64,000 bases of DNA from Leptidea sinapis. Taxonomy: Eukaryota > Arthropoda > Insecta > Lepidoptera > Pieridae. The notes below the pieces were generated by a model. The model did not search any database, had not been told where the DNA came from, and was given only the letters and a program-made list of their open reading frames with translations. The translations under genes were made by a program, and so were the position numbers. The DNA lies in contig NC_066283.1 of assembly GCF_905404315.1 (NCBI RefSeq), forward strand, positions 6,014,001 through 6,078,000, given 5' to 3'. Below, in pieces: positions 13,301 through 21,205 of the stretch. Each line of letters begins with the position of its first letter. Position 1 is the stretch's first letter.

Positions 13301-16300
13301 AGTCCCACGTAGAAGCTTTTACACTAACCTGTTGCTAGAACTAGCCTGAAGCAATTTTCCGCTATATCAAGGCTAACAAAAATTTATAATTCTATTAGCA
13401 AGGAGGTTGACATAATTCATGATAGATTACCCTAATTTAAACATAAATACTTATTAGCCATTAACAATCATGGCAATCATGAACATAACCCAATTATGCA
13501 CAACCACGATACTCGGTTTATGTCCGCTGGTAAGTTCGAGGTTCCCAGAATCAATAACTACTACGGAGATAGGACTTTGAAAAAACGCCAACCTTATCTA
13601 TTAAACAGCTTGCCTGAGGAATTCCGACTAGAAACCAGTAAAAGAAAATTTAAAACTAAACTTAAGAAATATTTATTGTCAACACTGCCTTAAAATTAAA
13701 ATTAGATTTTTTTATTATATTTTTTATCAATATTTGTTAATTACACTTGTATAAAATCAATGTTCTAATAAGCATTAATGTATTACAAGAGACTTGATCC
13801 TGCAGACAAACTGTCCAAACAGTTTTGCGGGACTATGTTAGCTTTTAAGATTCTTTCTGTAAATGAGTAATAGTATAAATAAATAAATAATAAATAAAAA
13901 ACAAGCATCAATAATACCGATCTTACCTCCTTTTTTTTATACCAATAGCTTACCTCCTTTTGTTTGATATTAACCATTTTTTTGGGAAATGACGCGACTC
14001 CTTTATTAAGTTGACAGTACATCTAAGAAAATATAATATTAAAATAATAATAATAAGATTTGATAACACCACCAGGTGTTGAATGTGGTGACGTCGTCCA
14101 CGACACCCCGCTGCAAGACGGCGAGCGACGTCCCAGGGTAGCCGTGGTTTCCCGAGGAGTTGGCGGTCGGGCCGCCTTCTCCTGCACACCCGGTTGGGCG
14201 CTCAGTGGACCCACGGAAACGGTCTGCCTACCAGCTGCTGACTGGGCGAAACCGTTCCCAGTTTGTCGAGGTACTACTCACATTTAACATTTTAGGATCA
14301 CTTCCTTGTCTGGATGTATATAAGTTAATTTAGTTAATGACTATCCTATTCTGTCAAGTATAAATAAAATCTGTTACACCTTAAGGCAAAACTTCCCTGA
14401 GTGGCTATTAGGTGACCTAGTTATCATGCTACCATAGCTCTTATGTACTGGTATGTACACAATTTCATCATTATTTTTAGTGCAATAAATATTTTTCTTT
14501 AACAGGTACGAGTATATTTGCTCAAAAAAGAGGTTTTCTGTGTATGTTTAGCGTTCGGAAAATTGTTTTTTTCCTGCACTAATGATTTTTGTATTCCTCC
14601 TGCATTATACCTCCAAATGCATGAAGGAGCTTTTTAAACACACAGATTAACAAAATATATTTATTAATCTAAGTTTAAATAAAAAATATATATAAAATTT
14701 TTGAATGAAATGACTCAATACTGGATTAAATTTAAAATAAATTATTTTTCAACATGTTATAGGACGTTAAGTAAGGACGTGCCTATAATGTATCTATATA
14801 AATAACCTTATGAAATTATATTAAATTGAACCATGACTCAAGATTGTACCAATTCTTGATATCATTAATCCTGTTATCACACATGCATAAAACCAGTCCA
14901 TTAGTTAGTCAGTAAAAAAATCAAAATATGGTGGTGGGCGGGATAGAACTACGCCTCACGGATGAAAGGCGGCCTTTGCGCCGCCAACTTAACATACGCA
15001 TCTCACTTGGCTTTTATTTCTCAGAGGTATCCTGCCCAGCTTTGCCCCCTCCAGCATCAGGGTACGTGCTGGGTCGCGCACCTTATCGTGCTGGTGACGT
15101 CTTGCAGTTCCACTGCAACCCTGAACACACGTTGCACGGAAGACCTATCCTAGTCTGCCAGGACAGCGGCAGATGGAGCGATAAGCCACCCACTTGTGCG
15201 TATCACCATATTTTACTTTAAATTGCATGGTAACTAGCGTGTAATACGAGACGTTAATAATAATGTATTTTGTATTTTGGTATTCGGGAAATTGAAGAAA
15301 AACCAAAGGTGCGACGACCAAATTAAAGTCATGGCAGTTACAACATGGACAGAGAAGCACTGAACAAAACAGTGTGGAAAAAAATGGAGGATTCCTATTA
15401 TTGAATGGAATATTATTGCGTAGTCTCGTAATGAATTATTTTTGTAGTTGCCTGCTTACAAAGGTCATATAACATTTATAAAATGCTCCAGGTGCTCAAG
15501 CCTGCACGTATCCTGGCACCACGATATCGGGTCGCATGTCCTCGGTGAAGTTCTACTACAAGATTGGAGAGTCCGTCTCTTTCACTTGTGAGCCAGGCTA
15601 CAAGATCAAAGGAGCGCCCATGTTGAGGTGCCTGAAGTAAGTATATAAAATATTCATACTATTTAAATAGAAATACTTTAATGTACGAACAGACATGATT
15701 TGATAAAGGCACTAAAAAGTATATGTGCCGACTGCAAACCATCTTTGGTTGATAATAATAAATCTTTTAGGATTTGGACCTGCGCCATATTTATAATTCT
15801 GAACTTATTATCTGTGCTCAATATTAAATGAAAAACCTGCAGAATTATATTATACTTTGTAATTTATCCATTGCCAAATCGAAAAATAATAATTATAGCA
15901 TAAACTTACGATAATTTTATTATGCATAGAAGCCTGCTGTGTTACTTACGTCCATCCTTCTTAGTTCTAAGGTAAATCTTTTCTAATGGGTATATCTTAG
16001 ATTAAGGATTGGTCTCCGCTGCGCTCCAACTAGTTAACGCACTACCTAAGAACAATAACTTTTTTCCTACGGCAGATGCTTGATGCGACATACTCTTCGT
16101 GTCATTTTACACTGAAATTAATAAAATACAAAATACTTACTGATGATCCCAATGTCTTTCTCATTTCTTGTAGTATTAATTTTTCAAAGTTTACTACGCA
16201 TACGTTTACGCATGCGTTTTAGTTTCAATTATTAGCATCTTCACACATTGTTCGAGACTGGCTCGAGTTCGCCCACTTGGGCGTAGTAGTAGTTGCCGCA

Positions 16301-16747
16301 CTTTGCGACTACGCCTACGGTATTTAGTTAGACCAATCCTTAATCTAAGGGGTAGATATTGAAGTTGAAAAAATGATTTGTCAAATTCCATTTAAAATAA
16401 AAATATTCGAACTTGAATCGGAAACGATGCACATACAATTATGTCTTTCTTTCAGAAACAGAAAATGGTCAAACGCAATACCACTATGTACACCAATATC
16501 CAACTACACATCGGCGGATTCGATCGCAATGTTGAACGGTGACATCGACGCCATGTTGTCAGACGGCGCCATCTTGCCAACGGAGTTGTCAAAATTAGAA
16601 ACGCCGGCCATTTTGACACCGGAGAGTTATAATGCCGCTATGACGCGAGTGGCAGCTACCAGACTTCTACGTAGAGGTTCGATAGAATCATACAAAAATA
16701 GAATTTATAGGGTAAATAGAATATTAAGGCGGGATACGGGAAGATAA
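1209..16747 (+). CDS. hig: Multi-exon CCP/sushi and Ig-domain secreted protein, probable Hikaru genki (3' part of gene)
   Basis: Fourteen exons join with compatible phases (2297 coding bases; after the 2-base partial first codon this is 765 codons including stop). Visible order is CCP x4, one Ig domain, CCP x4, then a basic tail ending RRDTGR. Each CCP shows the four-cysteine pattern with a late Trp or aromatic residue; the Ig has ECLW and the DSGVYRC signature. No transmembrane segment is visible. The N-terminus and signal peptide lie before the window. Known: Drosophila Hikaru genki is a secreted synaptic-cleft protein with an Ig domain and several CCPs; the related Hasp/LEV-9 proteins are CCP-rich scaffolds. 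The orthology is inferred from architecture only, so Hasp or another CCP protein remains possible. Many CCPs sit on phase-1-bounded exons, the usual arrangement for this module. Confidence 0.75.
1708..1787 (+). CDS. hig: CCP/Ig gene, exon b: second half of CCP 1
   Basis: Acceptor ttttattttag, donor gtataa; phase 2 in, phase 1 out. Encodes YKVQGPTNLRCWLGEW and PECVP, giving Cys3, the conserved Trp and Cys4. The split of one CCP over two exons matches the pattern at exons d/e and f/g. Confidence 0.85.
1788..2286 (+). other. Intron
   Basis: Intron between exons b and c, GT...AG (gtataa...caattgcag). AT-rich; no repeat recognised with confidence. Confidence 0.7.
2287..2469 (+). CDS. hig: CCP/Ig gene, exon c: CCP 2
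   Basis: Acceptor caattgcag, donor gtaagc; phase 1 both ends. One whole CCP: APCELPQLTGATYEAGY, then VNVACDL, LNCHLG and DFCKPL provide four cysteines. The region between Cys2 and Cys3 is Pro-rich (RSPPAT). Confidence 0.88.
2704..3092 (+). mobile_element. Non-LTR retrotransposon fragment, RT C-terminal part (family B)
   Basis: Broken reading frames resemble the 61.05-61.57 kb copy: QLDPYDRVQRRAV, ERLDHLALRRDVAS, FKELFDL, then the conserved block around RSSTVRFSRNFLP and WNELP. Frameshifts and stops are frequent, so this is a dead, 5'-truncated copy in an intron of the CCP/Ig gene. The clade is probably CR1/Jockey-like, judged from the sequence style only. Confidence 0.7.
3093..3349 (+). mobile_element. 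LINE 3' end (family C2) with TTTGAA-type tail
   Basis: Non-coding 3' region with the block gagtttcttgcgcccg, an AATAAA-like signal and a terminal tail of tandem TTTGAA units. Matching copies lie in reverse at 32.57-33.37 kb and 46.75-47.04 kb, where upstream RT coding remnants are also kept. Confidence 0.65.
3522..3672 (+). mobile_element. LINE/SINE 3' end (family A), partial, next to a splice acceptor
   Basis: Contains the family-A hairpin gtgccgctcag...gagcac and the end block that runs into cataaaaaaa. It ends about 28 bp upstream of exon d, so it is the immediate context of that splice acceptor. Confidence 0.75.
3701..3824 (+). CDS. hig: CCP/Ig gene, exon d: linker and start of CCP 3
   Basis: Acceptor aattcgacag (weak pyrimidine tract), donor gtataa; phase 1 in, phase 2 out. 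Encodes a charged linker (NTTPTWIKRKYQSGSDIV, then acidic ELEADIQEG) leading into LPCAPPKR with Cys1 of the next CCP. A possible N-glycosylation site is NTT. Confidence 0.75.
3825..6531 (+). other. Long AT-rich intron
   Basis: A 2.7-kb intron. Apart from a local direct duplication (4059-4191), no element is recognised with confidence. Confidence 0.6.
4059..4191. repeat. Local direct duplication, about 55 bp unit
   Basis: Units at about 4059-4112 and 4137-4191 share tggcacagaaaaagaatttt with close flanks (tgaagtat...gcgg). It is a two-copy intronic duplication with about 24 bp between units. Confidence 0.85.
6532..6713 (+). CDS. hig: CCP/Ig gene, exon e: rest of CCP 3
   Basis: Acceptor aaatattctag, donor gtaaga; phase 2 in, phase 1 out. 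Encodes MLGTLIYREGAEVNETYD, ITFSCIAS, WKIICENGNWVGKSFNC: Cys2-Cys4 with the GNW signature. The upstream AG at 6515 would put a TAG in frame, so the later acceptor is chosen. NET is a possible glycosylation site. Confidence 0.85.
6714..7452 (+). other. Intron
   Basis: AT-rich intron. It has several pyrimidine-rich decoy acceptors (tttttcag near 6951, 7242 and 7370), none giving the phase-1 open exon required here. Confidence 0.6.
7453..7597 (+). CDS. hig: CCP/Ig gene, exon f: first half of CCP 4
   Basis: Acceptor acttatatttgcag, donor gtaaat; phase 1 in, phase 2 out. Encodes EELDAQSEELRNNNTCTF and FSPGAVIVSR, contributing Cys1. NNT is a possible glycosylation site. The acceptor at 7452 is the only one nearby that keeps phase with exon e. 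Confidence 0.8.
8072..8250 (+). mobile_element. 5'-truncated 3' end of an RTE-like retrotransposon
   Basis: The plus strand reads MKRVMNVEEAREYCKD, a stop, then SKWRSVVSAYP, matching the C-terminus of the 21.2-22.7 kb RT (MKVDEAKHVCKDRSKWKK). It ends in a short TATG/GTGT tail (gtgtgtatgtatg), as that copy does. Lies in an intron. Confidence 0.75.
8334..8452 (+). CDS. hig: CCP/Ig gene, exon g: second half of CCP 4
   Basis: Acceptor taattattgcag, donor gtaagt; phase 2 in, phase 1 out. Encodes CSDVGKYAMTGSQTRRCIGG, IWDGVKPTCF and the linker GLNQENDYA: Cys2-Cys4 and the conserved Trp. The longer open frame that runs on past 8452 is read-through into intron. Confidence 0.87.
8886..9095. mobile_element. 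hAT-like MITE with 8-bp target duplication
   Basis: Terminal inverted repeats CAGCGGTGGATTTACAC and GTTTAAATCCGGCCCTG are flanked by identical 8-bp duplications TATGTGCG (8878-8885 and 9096-9103). CAG termini and an 8-bp duplication are hAT hallmarks. Length 210 bp with no coding capacity. Internal copies of gtgcccaggg form a subterminal inverted repeat. Confidence 0.88.
9140..9945 (+). mobile_element. Non-LTR retrotransposon 3' part (family C1), RT pseudogene
   Basis: Encodes the RT C-terminal region: SSAAYAVRKIK, YFSYFHSIMTYGILLWG, ALQKRAVRAIYQLGY, IYENLIYVHKNRHLF, HYYNTRNKGLLVTNSSR, then a frame break near 9558. The 3' UTR has gagtttcttgcgccgcttc and the element ends in tandem ATGCCTTTT-like units. 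A second copy is at 58.93-59.55 kb. Confidence 0.85.
10054..10216 (+). CDS. hig: CCP/Ig gene, exon h: first half of Ig domain
   Basis: Acceptor aatatttttcag, donor gtaagt; phase 1 in, phase 2 out. Encodes EKPPTILFRHSQGPIAQ, LLVYPGTVLHMECLWMRRF and GNPKWNVTHTYP. The Cys in MECLW is the B-strand cysteine. NVT is a possible glycosylation site. Confidence 0.85.
10798..11150 (+). mobile_element. tRNA-derived SINE, composite
   Basis: A tRNA-like head at about 10993-11062 has a 7-bp acceptor stem (GAACGGT/ATCGTTC), an A box (TAGCTCAGTTGG), an anticodon-like stem CCGGC/GCCGG and a B-box-like GGTTCGTCCC, followed by tail sequence. The tail block (atcactttaaa...ataacaaattgttta) occurs both before and after the head, so this looks like two joined SINE units. 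Other copies lie near 24.03, 38.83 and 39.26 kb. The B box and loop deviate from a functional tRNA (C rather than T at position 33). Confidence 0.75.
11220..11560 (+). mobile_element. LINE C-terminal coding remnant
   Basis: A plus-strand frame reads DIIKKLTFRPRLARSNL, APLCRIVITYNNK, DIFRQSAPFFKKEVNKIM, resembling the end of a non-LTR RT ORF, followed by an A-rich end with AATAAATAAATAAAA. Family not determined. Confidence 0.5.
11634..11794 (+). CDS. hig: CCP/Ig gene, exon i: second half of Ig domain
   Basis: Acceptor atgattcattag, donor gtgagc; phase 2 in, phase 1 out. Encodes SERTYAEGWTTDPGRDSQ, LEYRLSIMDAVREDSG, VYRCETPARQSHQ, VEIIVE. D-x-G-x-Y-x-C is the classic Ig F-strand motif. The AG at 11653 would break phase; the AG at 11633 keeps it. 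Confidence 0.87.
11846..12135 (+). mobile_element. LINE/SINE 3' end (family A), near full 3' region
   Basis: Carries the family-A series accacaacggcgcctatt, the cagtaat/attactg stem, the gtgccgc/ggcac hairpin and a tail cgtaaaaaaaaa. Intronic, about 50 bp after exon i. Confidence 0.8.
12480..12540 (+). repeat. LINE 3'-UTR scrap
   Basis: A short match to the LINE 3' UTR block ctgggagagtttcttctct...cagagc seen at 9.8 kb and 59.4 kb. It lies about 95 bp upstream of exon j. Confidence 0.5.
12635..12808 (+). CDS. hig: CCP/Ig gene, exon j: CCP 5
   Basis: Acceptor gttgtttttcag, donor gtaatt; phase 1 both ends. One CCP: DVHCPPLPIRRGLVPSSLET, ITFSCANGNALLGSSTLVC, RASGNWSAPLPVCE. All four cysteines and the GNW motif are present. 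GC content is clearly higher than in the flanks. Confidence 0.92.
12828..12905 (-). repeat. Family B LINE 3'-end scrap
   Basis: Reverse-strand trace of the family-B terminus (tttttttatagaattggagg, then actaacgagcatacgggt), ending about 20 bp after exon j. Confidence 0.6.
13370..13700 (+). mobile_element. LINE C-terminal coding remnant
   Basis: Plus-strand frame HNHDTRFMSAGKFEVPRINN, YYGDRTLKKRQPYLLNSLPE, KRKFKTKLKKYLLSTLP and stop, the style of a non-LTR RT C-terminus (LNSLPEEF). Sits in the intron between exons j and k. Confidence 0.55.
14076..14270 (+). CDS. hig: CCP/Ig gene, exon k: CCP 6
   Basis: Acceptor acaccaccag, donor gtacta; phase 1 both ends. Encodes VECGDVVHDTPLQDGERRP, RAAFSCTPGWALSGPTET, VCLPAADWAKPFPVCRG: a whole CCP with four cysteines. 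Arg/Gly-rich between Cys1 and Cys2. Confidence 0.9.
14271..15024 (+). other. Intron
   Basis: AT-rich intron between exons k and l; no element recognised with confidence. Confidence 0.6.
15025..15195 (+). CDS. hig: CCP/Ig gene, exon l: CCP 7
   Basis: Acceptor ttatttctcag; phase 1 both ends. Encodes EVSCPALPPPASGYVLG, LQFHCNPEHTLHGRP, ILVCQDSGRWSDKPPTC. The donor gtgcgt at 15196 splits the last Cys codon (T|GT), and it is the only donor here that joins exon m in frame; the gt at 15200 would shift the frame. Confidence 0.85.
15492..15636 (+). CDS. hig: CCP/Ig gene, exon m: most of CCP 8
   Basis: Acceptor aaatgctccag, donor gtaagt; phase 1 in, phase 2 out. Encodes AQACTYPGTTISGRMSSVKF, YYKIGESVSFTCEPGYKIKG, APMLRCLK: Cys1-Cys3 of the last CCP. 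Confidence 0.9.
15996..16349. mobile_element. MITE with 20-bp perfect terminal inverted repeats
   Basis: Left end CTTAGATTAAGGATTGGTCT, right end its exact reverse complement. 354 bp, no coding capacity, wholly inside the last intron. A diverged inverted copy is at 55238-55567, sharing the internal block with the actcgag/ctcgag and gcgtagt motifs. Target duplication not clear, superfamily undetermined. Confidence 0.82.
16456..16747 (+). CDS. hig: CCP/Ig gene, last coding exon n: end of CCP 8 and C-terminal tail
   Basis: Acceptor gtctttctttcag; phase 2 in; stop TAA at 16745-16747. Encodes NRKWSNAIPLC (Trp and Cys4) and a tail of about 83 residues, first polar with alanines, then strongly basic (RLLRRGSIESYKNRIYRV, ending RRDTGR). 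No membrane segment or GPI signal, so a soluble secreted product is likely. Confidence 0.92.
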
Positions 16748-17690
16748 TTACTATTTGTAAGTTAGGGAGATTAATGCATTTGATATTTGTAGGATGAAAC
16801 AGTTCTTACTGTAAAAACCACAGAAATGTAAAAAATATCCGCTGGATATATCTATGGACCTATAAAAATTACATCACATCATCGATATAGTCACCAACAC
16901 AAGCATAATTGTTAATTTTAATGTATGAACTAACTACAAAGATTTTACACTTTTCAAGGTTTTGACGTGCTAAATTTAACTTGAGAATAAACGTACAAAG
17001 TACTATTTATAAATTTTAGTTTGTAAATTAAAGGCATAACAAAGAATTATTCAATTTAACAATGTAAAAAAAACACAACAACTCAACAATCAATAAGAAT
17101 AACTCCTTCAATAACTTCAAAACTAATAAATGTTTGCAATTGCACTTGTGTTAGCGACAGTACTAAAGGATGTGCGCGGGGCGAGTTGCAACGTGGGGAG
17201 GGGAGATCGTGTCCACATATTTCCGACGGGTTATAACCTAGTTTAAAATAGCATTTTGCAGCTTAGAAAAGTATTAAACGCGAACGATACTTACAGACAA
17301 TTACTGGATCTAACTAGGTAGTCATTTTATAATCTATTTTAGTCTTTAACACTAATTAATATTGAAATTTATAAAAAAAAACTTAGTGAAACATATCGTA
17401 TATAATCAAATAATTTTAGAATTAATATAAGTGCTAATTACATAATCAGTATGTAATTATTAATGTACTCCTTTGATTGTATTCCTGCACTTCTTTGACA
17501 TAGTATTAAATATAATATATTAAGTAAAATATAGTATTATCTAACATAATACAAAAATCTATATTACTATGAGTTTCTTCAAAATTATGAGAGCTATATA
17601 TTGGATTGTCTTACCTGTAGTAGGTAATATATAATAAAATACTTTTAAAAAGGTTTTGTTCAAAGCTTAATTATGTTTTAGATTTATAAG
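16748..17690 (+). other. Probable 3' UTR and downstream flank
   Basis: AT-rich. An AATAAA at 16986-16991 could be the polyadenylation signal. A short GC-richer stretch sits near 17165-17230. No gene seen. Confidence 0.45.
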
Positions 17691-17699
17691 AACAAAAAA

Positions 17700-17951
17700 T
17701 TAAATTTATTGAAGTAGGCGTTACTTTGCGGAAATCCATAATTATACAAATGATTTAAGTTTTCTTTGGTGTTAATTCCGCCAATATTTGTTTTTAAACA
17801 ATTCGACACGTGTTTCGCGTCTCGTGCCATTTTTTGGCAAGACAACACGTCTTGAGGATGCCTCATGTAGACGCGAAACACGTGTCGAATTGTTTAAAAA
17901 CAAATATTGGTGGAATTAACACTAAAGAAAACTTAAATCATTTGTATAATA
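17700..17951 (-). mobile_element. Hairpin-bearing retroposon (family F), copy 1
   Basis: Two arms of about 100 bp are near-perfect reverse complements (centred near 17835; arm core cgacacgtgtttcgcgtct), flanked on one side by a unique end that reads, in element orientation, gcctacttcaataaat. Probable short target duplication (aagaacaa/aggaacaa). Because of the palindrome both strands encode the same peptide (HVSNCLKTNIGGINTKEN), so the open frames here are not genes. Confidence 0.8.
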
Positions 17952-18244
17952 GGAACAACTTTTTACAGCAACCTAATTTAGATAGAAGAGATATTATATA
18001 AAATAATATTATTATGTGCAAATGCAATTAAAAGGCACATTCAGTTTAATATACGATATTCAATTATTATTTGTGCTATATAATATGTGTGCTAATGATG
18101 TATTAATATATTATTTATAAATTAAATACATAAATACTAGTTTAAGTCACGGACGAGTAAAAAAAGAAGGACTCCGCGCCGTGATATTAGCAAGTAAAGC
18201 ACCGTTATGCTAGTGTGTGTGCGGTTACGGGGGATACTAGTTAC

Positions 18245-18594
18245 ACAATTTTTTCTCCCTTAAGTAATCAATATCCGGATGACCGAGCCTTGCTCGGATT
18301 TTTAAGAATGTACAAAACTTGAACAAAAAAAAAAAAAAACTAATAGGACATCTGGATTCGAACCGGGGTCTTCTGCTTTCCGGATCACCCAATGTCCCAT
18401 CTGAGCTATAATAGTCTTGTATATAGTGGCGAAATTTACCTTTGTATTCTAATGTTATTGTAGCTGTTTCTCATTCAAACATGGATAAAACTATTTTTTT
18501 TTTAAATTGAAACCTAGCTAGATCGATTTATACCCCCGAAATCCCCTGCATACTTAATTTTATGAAAATCGTTGGAGCCGTTTCCGAGATTCAG

Positions 18595-18634
<40 letters not shown>

Positions 18635-18660
18635 AGAATTGCTCGTTTAAAGATATAAGA
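18245..18660 (-). mobile_element. tRNA-derived SINE with TA-repeat
   Basis: Reverse strand shows an A box (ATAGCTCAGATGGG) and B box (GGTTCGAATCC) between about 18345 and 18420. The downstream plus-strand block tgaaaatcgttggagccgtt runs into a (TA)n array at about 18597-18632. Boundaries approximate. Confidence 0.65.
18597..18632. repeat. (TA)n microsatellite
   Basis: Uninterrupted TA dinucleotide run of about 17 units at the end of the SINE. Confidence 0.95.
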
Positions 18661-18911
18661 TATATGGCAACAAATACTTATATAGTATCGGTTTTACACA
18701 ACGCACGACGGCATATTTTAAAATATTTTATTGAGACGTAAACTGATCTGTCACAGACAATGACAATTCTCATAATGGCCGCCTATCGGCCTGTAGTAGT
18801 TTAAGTGTGTGCGTGGGGCTATGTATTTACACGTTAATCGGCATGTTTTTGTGCTACACTGTTATATAAGGTGACACGGAGTCCTTATTTTTTTACTAGT
18901 CCGTGGTTTAA

Positions 18912-19250
18912 GTAAACTTATAATTTAAGAAGACATTGAAATATCTGAGTATATTTTATGGTATTAATTATTACTCATAAAGTTGCAAAAGGCGTTTAGT
19001 ATTTTAATTACGTTTTTATTGAATAATAGTATAATTATAACAAACATTGTTTAATATTTATGGATTTGATTAATTATGTGACAAACGTGAAATTTTTAGT
19101 TTGAAAAAAAGATATTGTAATCAAAATAGTTGTACTTAAATATTTTTTTAAATAGATATGGTATTCCGTATCTTTCAACATAACATTTAGCTTATGTCTT
19201 TTGAGTTTTATTACTTCTATGTTGCATTAGTTTGTATAGCAATTATTTTA
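18912..19250. other. AT-rich flank
   Basis: No recognisable feature. Confidence 0.6.
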
Positions 19251-19259
19251 AAATCACTA

Positions 19260-19515
19260 TATTGAGAGCAGTGAAAAAAGCGCGTACAACTTCCTGCGAG
19301 ATCAACTCAGAAATGAGGAGACCCGTAGGAGACTCAAAGTCACTGACATAGCTCAGTTGGATGCGAAACTGAAGTTGCAGTCGGCAAGGCACATAGCTCC
19401 ACGGATAGATGACCGTTGGAGCAGTAAAGCTCTCGAATGGCAAACACTTACCGGAAGACGTAGTGTTGGTAGGCCTCCCACAAGATGGACCGACGATCTG
19501 GTCAAGATAGCCGGC
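19260..19515 (+). mobile_element. RTE-like retrotransposon RT C-terminal remnant
   Basis: Plus-strand frame: EINSEMRRPVGDSKSLTDIA, QLDAKLKLQSARHIAPRIDD, RWSSKALEWQTLTGRRSVG, RPPTRWTDDLVKIAG. This is the standard tail of insect endonuclease-RT ORFs (DDLVKxAG). 5'-truncated and dead. Confidence 0.8.
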
Positions 19516-20920
19516 TGTTTTTTTTTTTTAATTTGAATTGTCGTGCTCAACTCAGCATTTCCTTTATCACCAAAAAATACCAAATCTACCGTTGCCTCTA
19601 CAGTTTTATTATAGTATAGATTAGACTATAATAGCTTGGTAATAATAGCTATCTGATAACTTAAATTTTTGTAGATTTTGAAATTTTAAGTTTTATTTAA
19701 ATCTAAAGACTACCTAAGACTAAACAATATCAGACATGTAATTTAAGCATATCAAAGATGAGTCAAATTAATAATTATTAGTGAACAGATTAATTACCTA
19801 TAGACGGCGCTTAAAATAAGTCGACGAAGTCACCGAAACGGCAAAATTTGTGGAATTAGTAAATAATTTGTATATATCTATATTTCTGGTATTTCTTTTT
19901 GATATTAAAATATTTTTAAAACATATGTGAATTATATGTACAGAAGACAGTACATATTATGGAATTGCATTGTAATATGATGTAAGTACTTATTATCTCA
20001 CGCATAACTATATCCAATACATACCCTAAAAATAGAGCAGCTACTAAAAAACCACTCTCTTCTCACTCGTAGTCCTGTAGGATTTACTTGTAAGGGCTAT
20101 CTATATGATGTGTTGAAATTTTTGACAGCTTTAATAAATTTGTAAAGAAGAAGAGATGAATTCGGTATTATTTAATTTGTCTTAAAAGTAACTATTACCT
20201 AGGATTGGAGTTTAGTAACTTAAATTTCTAATAATAATAATATATATATATATATTATTATAAAATAGTGGAACAAGTTATTAATTTTCGATAAATTATT
20301 TTGCAATTTAAACATAAGTAAGTAAAATTGTGAATGTTTTATTTGTAATTAATTAACTAGCCATATCTTTTATTAATCAAGTCAGATAAAATTATGAATG
20401 TTCTTTATAATGAAATTTCAGAATCTTTTAAAAAATCTTTTATAACCATACAGTTTCAGGTTTAGCGAAGTTTAAGCAGGCGTGAAGCTAATTTTATATA
20501 AAATTGTATGTTTATTACCTACAGAAGACATATTTGAGTTTTTTTTTTAATTTTATGTAATACTTCCCTATAATATTAAGTAAGTAGGTAAGTATTTTAT
20601 ATAGCAAAAATAATCTGATTTATGTAGTCATAATTTCGCTTGCATACATTATAGTGCAGATTTTACTATCCAATAATATGCCAATTCGTCAATTTAAATG
20701 TCTTTTAAAATTCTCCTTTTCGATCCGTCTATAGGTATTATTGGTCTGTGGTAAGTTTGGATATTTACCAAGTAGTCTTTATCATTACTTTTAATAATAC
20801 CTACCTACGTAATTAAGCTGTAATATTAAAACTTTTATTGTGTATTAAAATAAAATATTCGTGTCCAAATTATGTAAATAAATAATCAATGAATCATTTT
20901 TATCTTTTGTTTTTATTTTA
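19516..20920. other. AT-rich intergenic DNA
   Basis: Low-complexity stretches, e.g. (AT)n near 20240. No gene or element recognised. A scrap of the family-B 3' end (cacttagcatcaggtgacac) lies just after, at about 20928-20975. Confidence 0.5.
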
Positions 20921-21182
20921 CACTGGTCACTTAGCATCAGGTGACACATACGCACTTTTTTCCTCTTCTTCCTTAACAAAAAAGTACTCTTTTGGTTTGG
21001 TCTGTCGTGTCTGCGGGATCTTTTTTGGGTAGCATCAAAGAGAATTTAACCAAGTTAACCACTACGTCCAATAGACGGGAATCCCATAGAAAATGATGAG
21101 AAATGTTGCTCGTATGAAACGCGTAGTAAATCTTGATACCAACATAATCACTTGTGGCAATCAATACATAATTTTTATCAAT

Positions 21183-21202
21183 AATACATACATACATACA
21201 TA
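21183..21202 (-). repeat. (TATG)n 3' tail of the RTE-like element
   Basis: Plus strand tacatacatacatacataa directly abuts the RT 3' end. Short tandem 3' tails are typical of RTE-type elements. Related truncated copies at 8.2 and 39.9 kb end in similar GT/TATG runs. Confidence 0.75.
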
Positions 21203-21205
21203 AAA

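Larger units (their letters stand above)
18142..18911. mobile_element. DNA transposon remnant with ~35-bp TIRs, split by a SINE
   Basis: Left end tttaagtcacggacgagtaa and on to ggactccg; right end cggagtcc to ccgtggtttaa is its reverse complement with few mismatches, about 35 bp. Interior is non-coding. A tRNA-derived SINE occupies about 18245-18660. Confidence 0.75.
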
